Origin: Herbaspirillum sp. ST 5-3 | GTDB lineage: Bacteria; Pseudomonadota; Gammaproteobacteria; Burkholderiales; Burkholderiaceae_D | Direction of reading: 5' to 3' | Length of the DNA: 64,000 nt | Assembly (NCBI RefSeq): GCF_004804275.1 | Contig: NZ_STGI01000002.1 | Coordinates: 620,001-684,000, forward strand | Part shown: in pieces, positions 62,924 to 64,000 of the stretch | How positions within the stretch are numbered: the first letter of the stretch is position 1 | Layout: each line of letters starts with the position of its first letter | Program-made: the position numbers and the translations under genes | Notes under the pieces: model-generated | The model's database searches: none | Seen by the model: only the letters and a program-made list of their open reading frames with translations | What the model was told of the DNA's origin: nothing

Positions 62924-63463
62924 TTGACACTCTTGAGCACAATCCTGAAGCGGCCGCTGTCGATCGTGATGATCTCTCTTTTCCTCTGCGCTTGCGGCGG
63001 CGGTGGCAAGGACACGCCTTCAGGAGCGGATACCGTATTAACGCAGCCGACAACAACAGCGGTATCAAGCACGAATCCAAAGGCGACATTCGTCGACACG
63101 CAAACGTTTTCGTTCAAGCTTGCAATCAACCCAGGTACGTTCACTACGATCCCGGAGAGGACCATCAGCTTTTACAATCTCTTGCTGACCGGGCTCGGCA
63201 GGTCTTATTCGATCGCCACGCAGGAAGAGTTGAACGCCTTTAATCAGAAAGTGCCCGCCAGTCAGATGCTGTCACTGGATGACCTCGGAACGTATACCTA
63301 TTTCCTTGTCAGCATTCCCGGCTGCAGCGAGTTCCTTGAATACGCGAGCAGCACCTACGGAGACGGGACCTTTGCGGTGTCCTTCAATCATTTCAGACTA
63401 CCTGACTCTACGTGCCTGGGTGTGATGGTTGACTCGTACTACGTTTTTAGAGCGAGGAAATAA
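62924..63463 (+). CDS. Hypothetical lipoprotein (179 aa)
   Basis: A signal peptide with lipobox (SIVMISLFLCACGGGG) is followed by a low-complexity Thr/Ser linker and a mature domain of about 130 residues with no recognised family. Two cysteines in the C-terminal part (IPGCSEFLEY and DSTCLGVMV) may form a disulfide. The start shown is a TTG at 62924; a TTG at 62936 is also possible, and no in-frame ATG precedes the signal peptide core. Base composition is clearly less GC-rich than its neighbours, suggesting separate acquisition. Confidence 0.6.
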   Translation: MTLLSTILKRPLSIVMISLFLCACGGGGKDTPSGADTVLTQPTTTAVSSTNPKATFVDTQTFSFKLAINPGTFTTIPERTISFYNLLLTGLGRSYSIATQEELNAFNQKVPASQMLSLDDLGTYTYFLVSIPGCSEFLEYASSTYGDGTFAVSFNHFRLPDSTCLGVMVDSYYVFRARK

Positions 63464-63854
63464 GCTTTTTTCAACGGCGAGGAATTGACTGTTTTGACAG
63501 TAAAGCGCAGCCAACGGATTTGTCGAGGCCGATCCTGTTTGTCCTGTCGGTGACCGGGCATCGCCAGGACAATTCTTTCTATTGGAAGCGGCGTTCATCC
63601 TCGCATGTTGCAATCTGCAGACAGACACGCAAGATCAGTTTACGGGGCAAATCCGCGCTGCTATTGTTTCGTTGACGCACCACTTCCTTCCGTTTCTGCC
63701 CCATTTGCATCGCCATGCTATTCCGTGATCTCGCCGACATTGCACTTCGTGCCACTCTAGCCTCAATCGCTGTGACAGGCATCGCTATTCTGCTCGCGAA
63801 CTATTCCGGTTTTTGATGTCGCTGCGGTTCAGGCCGAACGTGTCGCCTGTCGCT
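63464..63854. other. Region without a confident gene
   Basis: AT-richer than the rest of the window. It contains only short frames; the one with some support is the 33-aa membrane peptide at 63715. A 67-aa frame on the minus strand (63579-63782) has no domain or ribosome site and was not accepted. Confidence 0.5.
63715..63816 (+). CDS. Possible small membrane peptide (33 aa)
   Basis: Begins MLFRDLADIALRATLASI and ends with a hydrophobic helix, AVTGIAILLANYSGF. No clear ribosome site. Only length, hydrophobicity and an otherwise empty region support it. Confidence 0.25.
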   Translation: MLFRDLADIALRATLASIAVTGIAILLANYSGF

Positions 63855-64000
63855 TCAGAAATTTCCTTGTTGATCCGATGTGTCGATCTCGCTGACGGAG
63901 ACGCCGCTCAGGATGAGGTCGCCGGCATTCCGCATGGCCATGTGAAGAACGTCGCCGGCTGATCGCGCCAACGTCGGAACGCAAGCGCGCCCGACTTCAT
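63855..64000 (-). CDS. 3' end of a gene entering from the right edge
   Basis: An open frame runs from the window edge to a TGA at 63855. The visible 48 residues (VGRACVPTLARSAGDVLHMA, then MRNAGDLILSGVSVSEID) have a normal coding look and high third-position GC. Too short to identify. Confidence 0.4.
   Translation of the reverse strand, partial: EVGRACVPTLARSAGDVLHMAMRNAGDLILSGVSVSEIDTSDQQGNF

Noticed and set aside
63579-63782. 67-residue minus-strand frame
   Set aside because: No ribosome site, no domain, unusual basic low-complexity composition.

Overview
The window is a high-GC chromosomal segment of a betaproteobacterium, most likely Oxalobacteraceae (Herbaspirillum, Noviherbaspirillum, Herminiimonas or Collimonas relatives). 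This rests on the gene order spoT-rpoZ-gmk-yicC facing a Ser/Thr kinase-PP2C phosphatase-rph-rdgB-hemW block, on the protein sequences, and on a Burkholderiales-type tRNA-Ser(UGA). No database search was run; every family call is by recognition of motifs and overall sequence.

Layout. (1) 1-8.1 kb is a core housekeeping block. (2) 8.35-19.65 kb is an 11.2-kb integrated element at the 3' end of tRNA-Ser, bounded by a 27-bp direct repeat. It has an integrase, AlpA, an AAA replication-type ATPase and a complete HK97-type head and packaging module (capsid, protease, portal, HNH, TerS, TerL, two connector proteins), but no tail, lysis or repressor gene. This is the architecture of a capsid-forming phage-inducible chromosomal island (cf-PICI), a satellite that makes its own heads and borrows tails from a helper phage. 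(3) 19.9-53.4 kb is a large surface-polysaccharide locus in three transcriptional blocks. The first holds a Wzc-type kinase, a sugar transferase, two formyltransferases, a PIG-L deacetylase, a FemAB-like transferase, DegT-family proteins and a NeuD-type acetyltransferase. The second, on the opposite strand, holds Ugd, a DegT aminotransferase, a GT4 and two paralogous secreted proteins of unknown function. The third holds a Wzy-like polymerase, a WbpM/CapD dehydratase, WbpA, WbpB, a fused WbpD-WbpE, two AsnB-type amidotransferases, a GT4, Wzx and an acyltransferase. The predicted product is a Wzx/Wzy-dependent polymer rich in di-N-acylated and amidated amino-uronic acids and formylated or acetylated amino sugars. 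(4) 53.5-62.8 kb is a rearranged PQQ locus. pqqB-C-A-D lies on the plus strand. pqqE lies 3.4 kb away on the minus strand, heading a tight operon with a 31-aa membrane peptide, a PuuD-like four-helix membrane protein, a SerC-family aminotransferase and a dihydroorotate-dehydrogenase-like protein. Between the two halves is an operon of NarL-type sensor kinase, response regulator and proline iminopeptidase. (5) 62.9-64 kb holds a lipoprotein, mostly uncharacterised sequence and the 3' end of a gene entering from the right.

The main candidates for unusual biology are the cf-PICI-like satellite in a betaproteobacterium, the pqqE-headed operon, the pair of paralogous secreted proteins in the polysaccharide locus, and a sequence element shared upstream of the wzc-like and capD-like genes.
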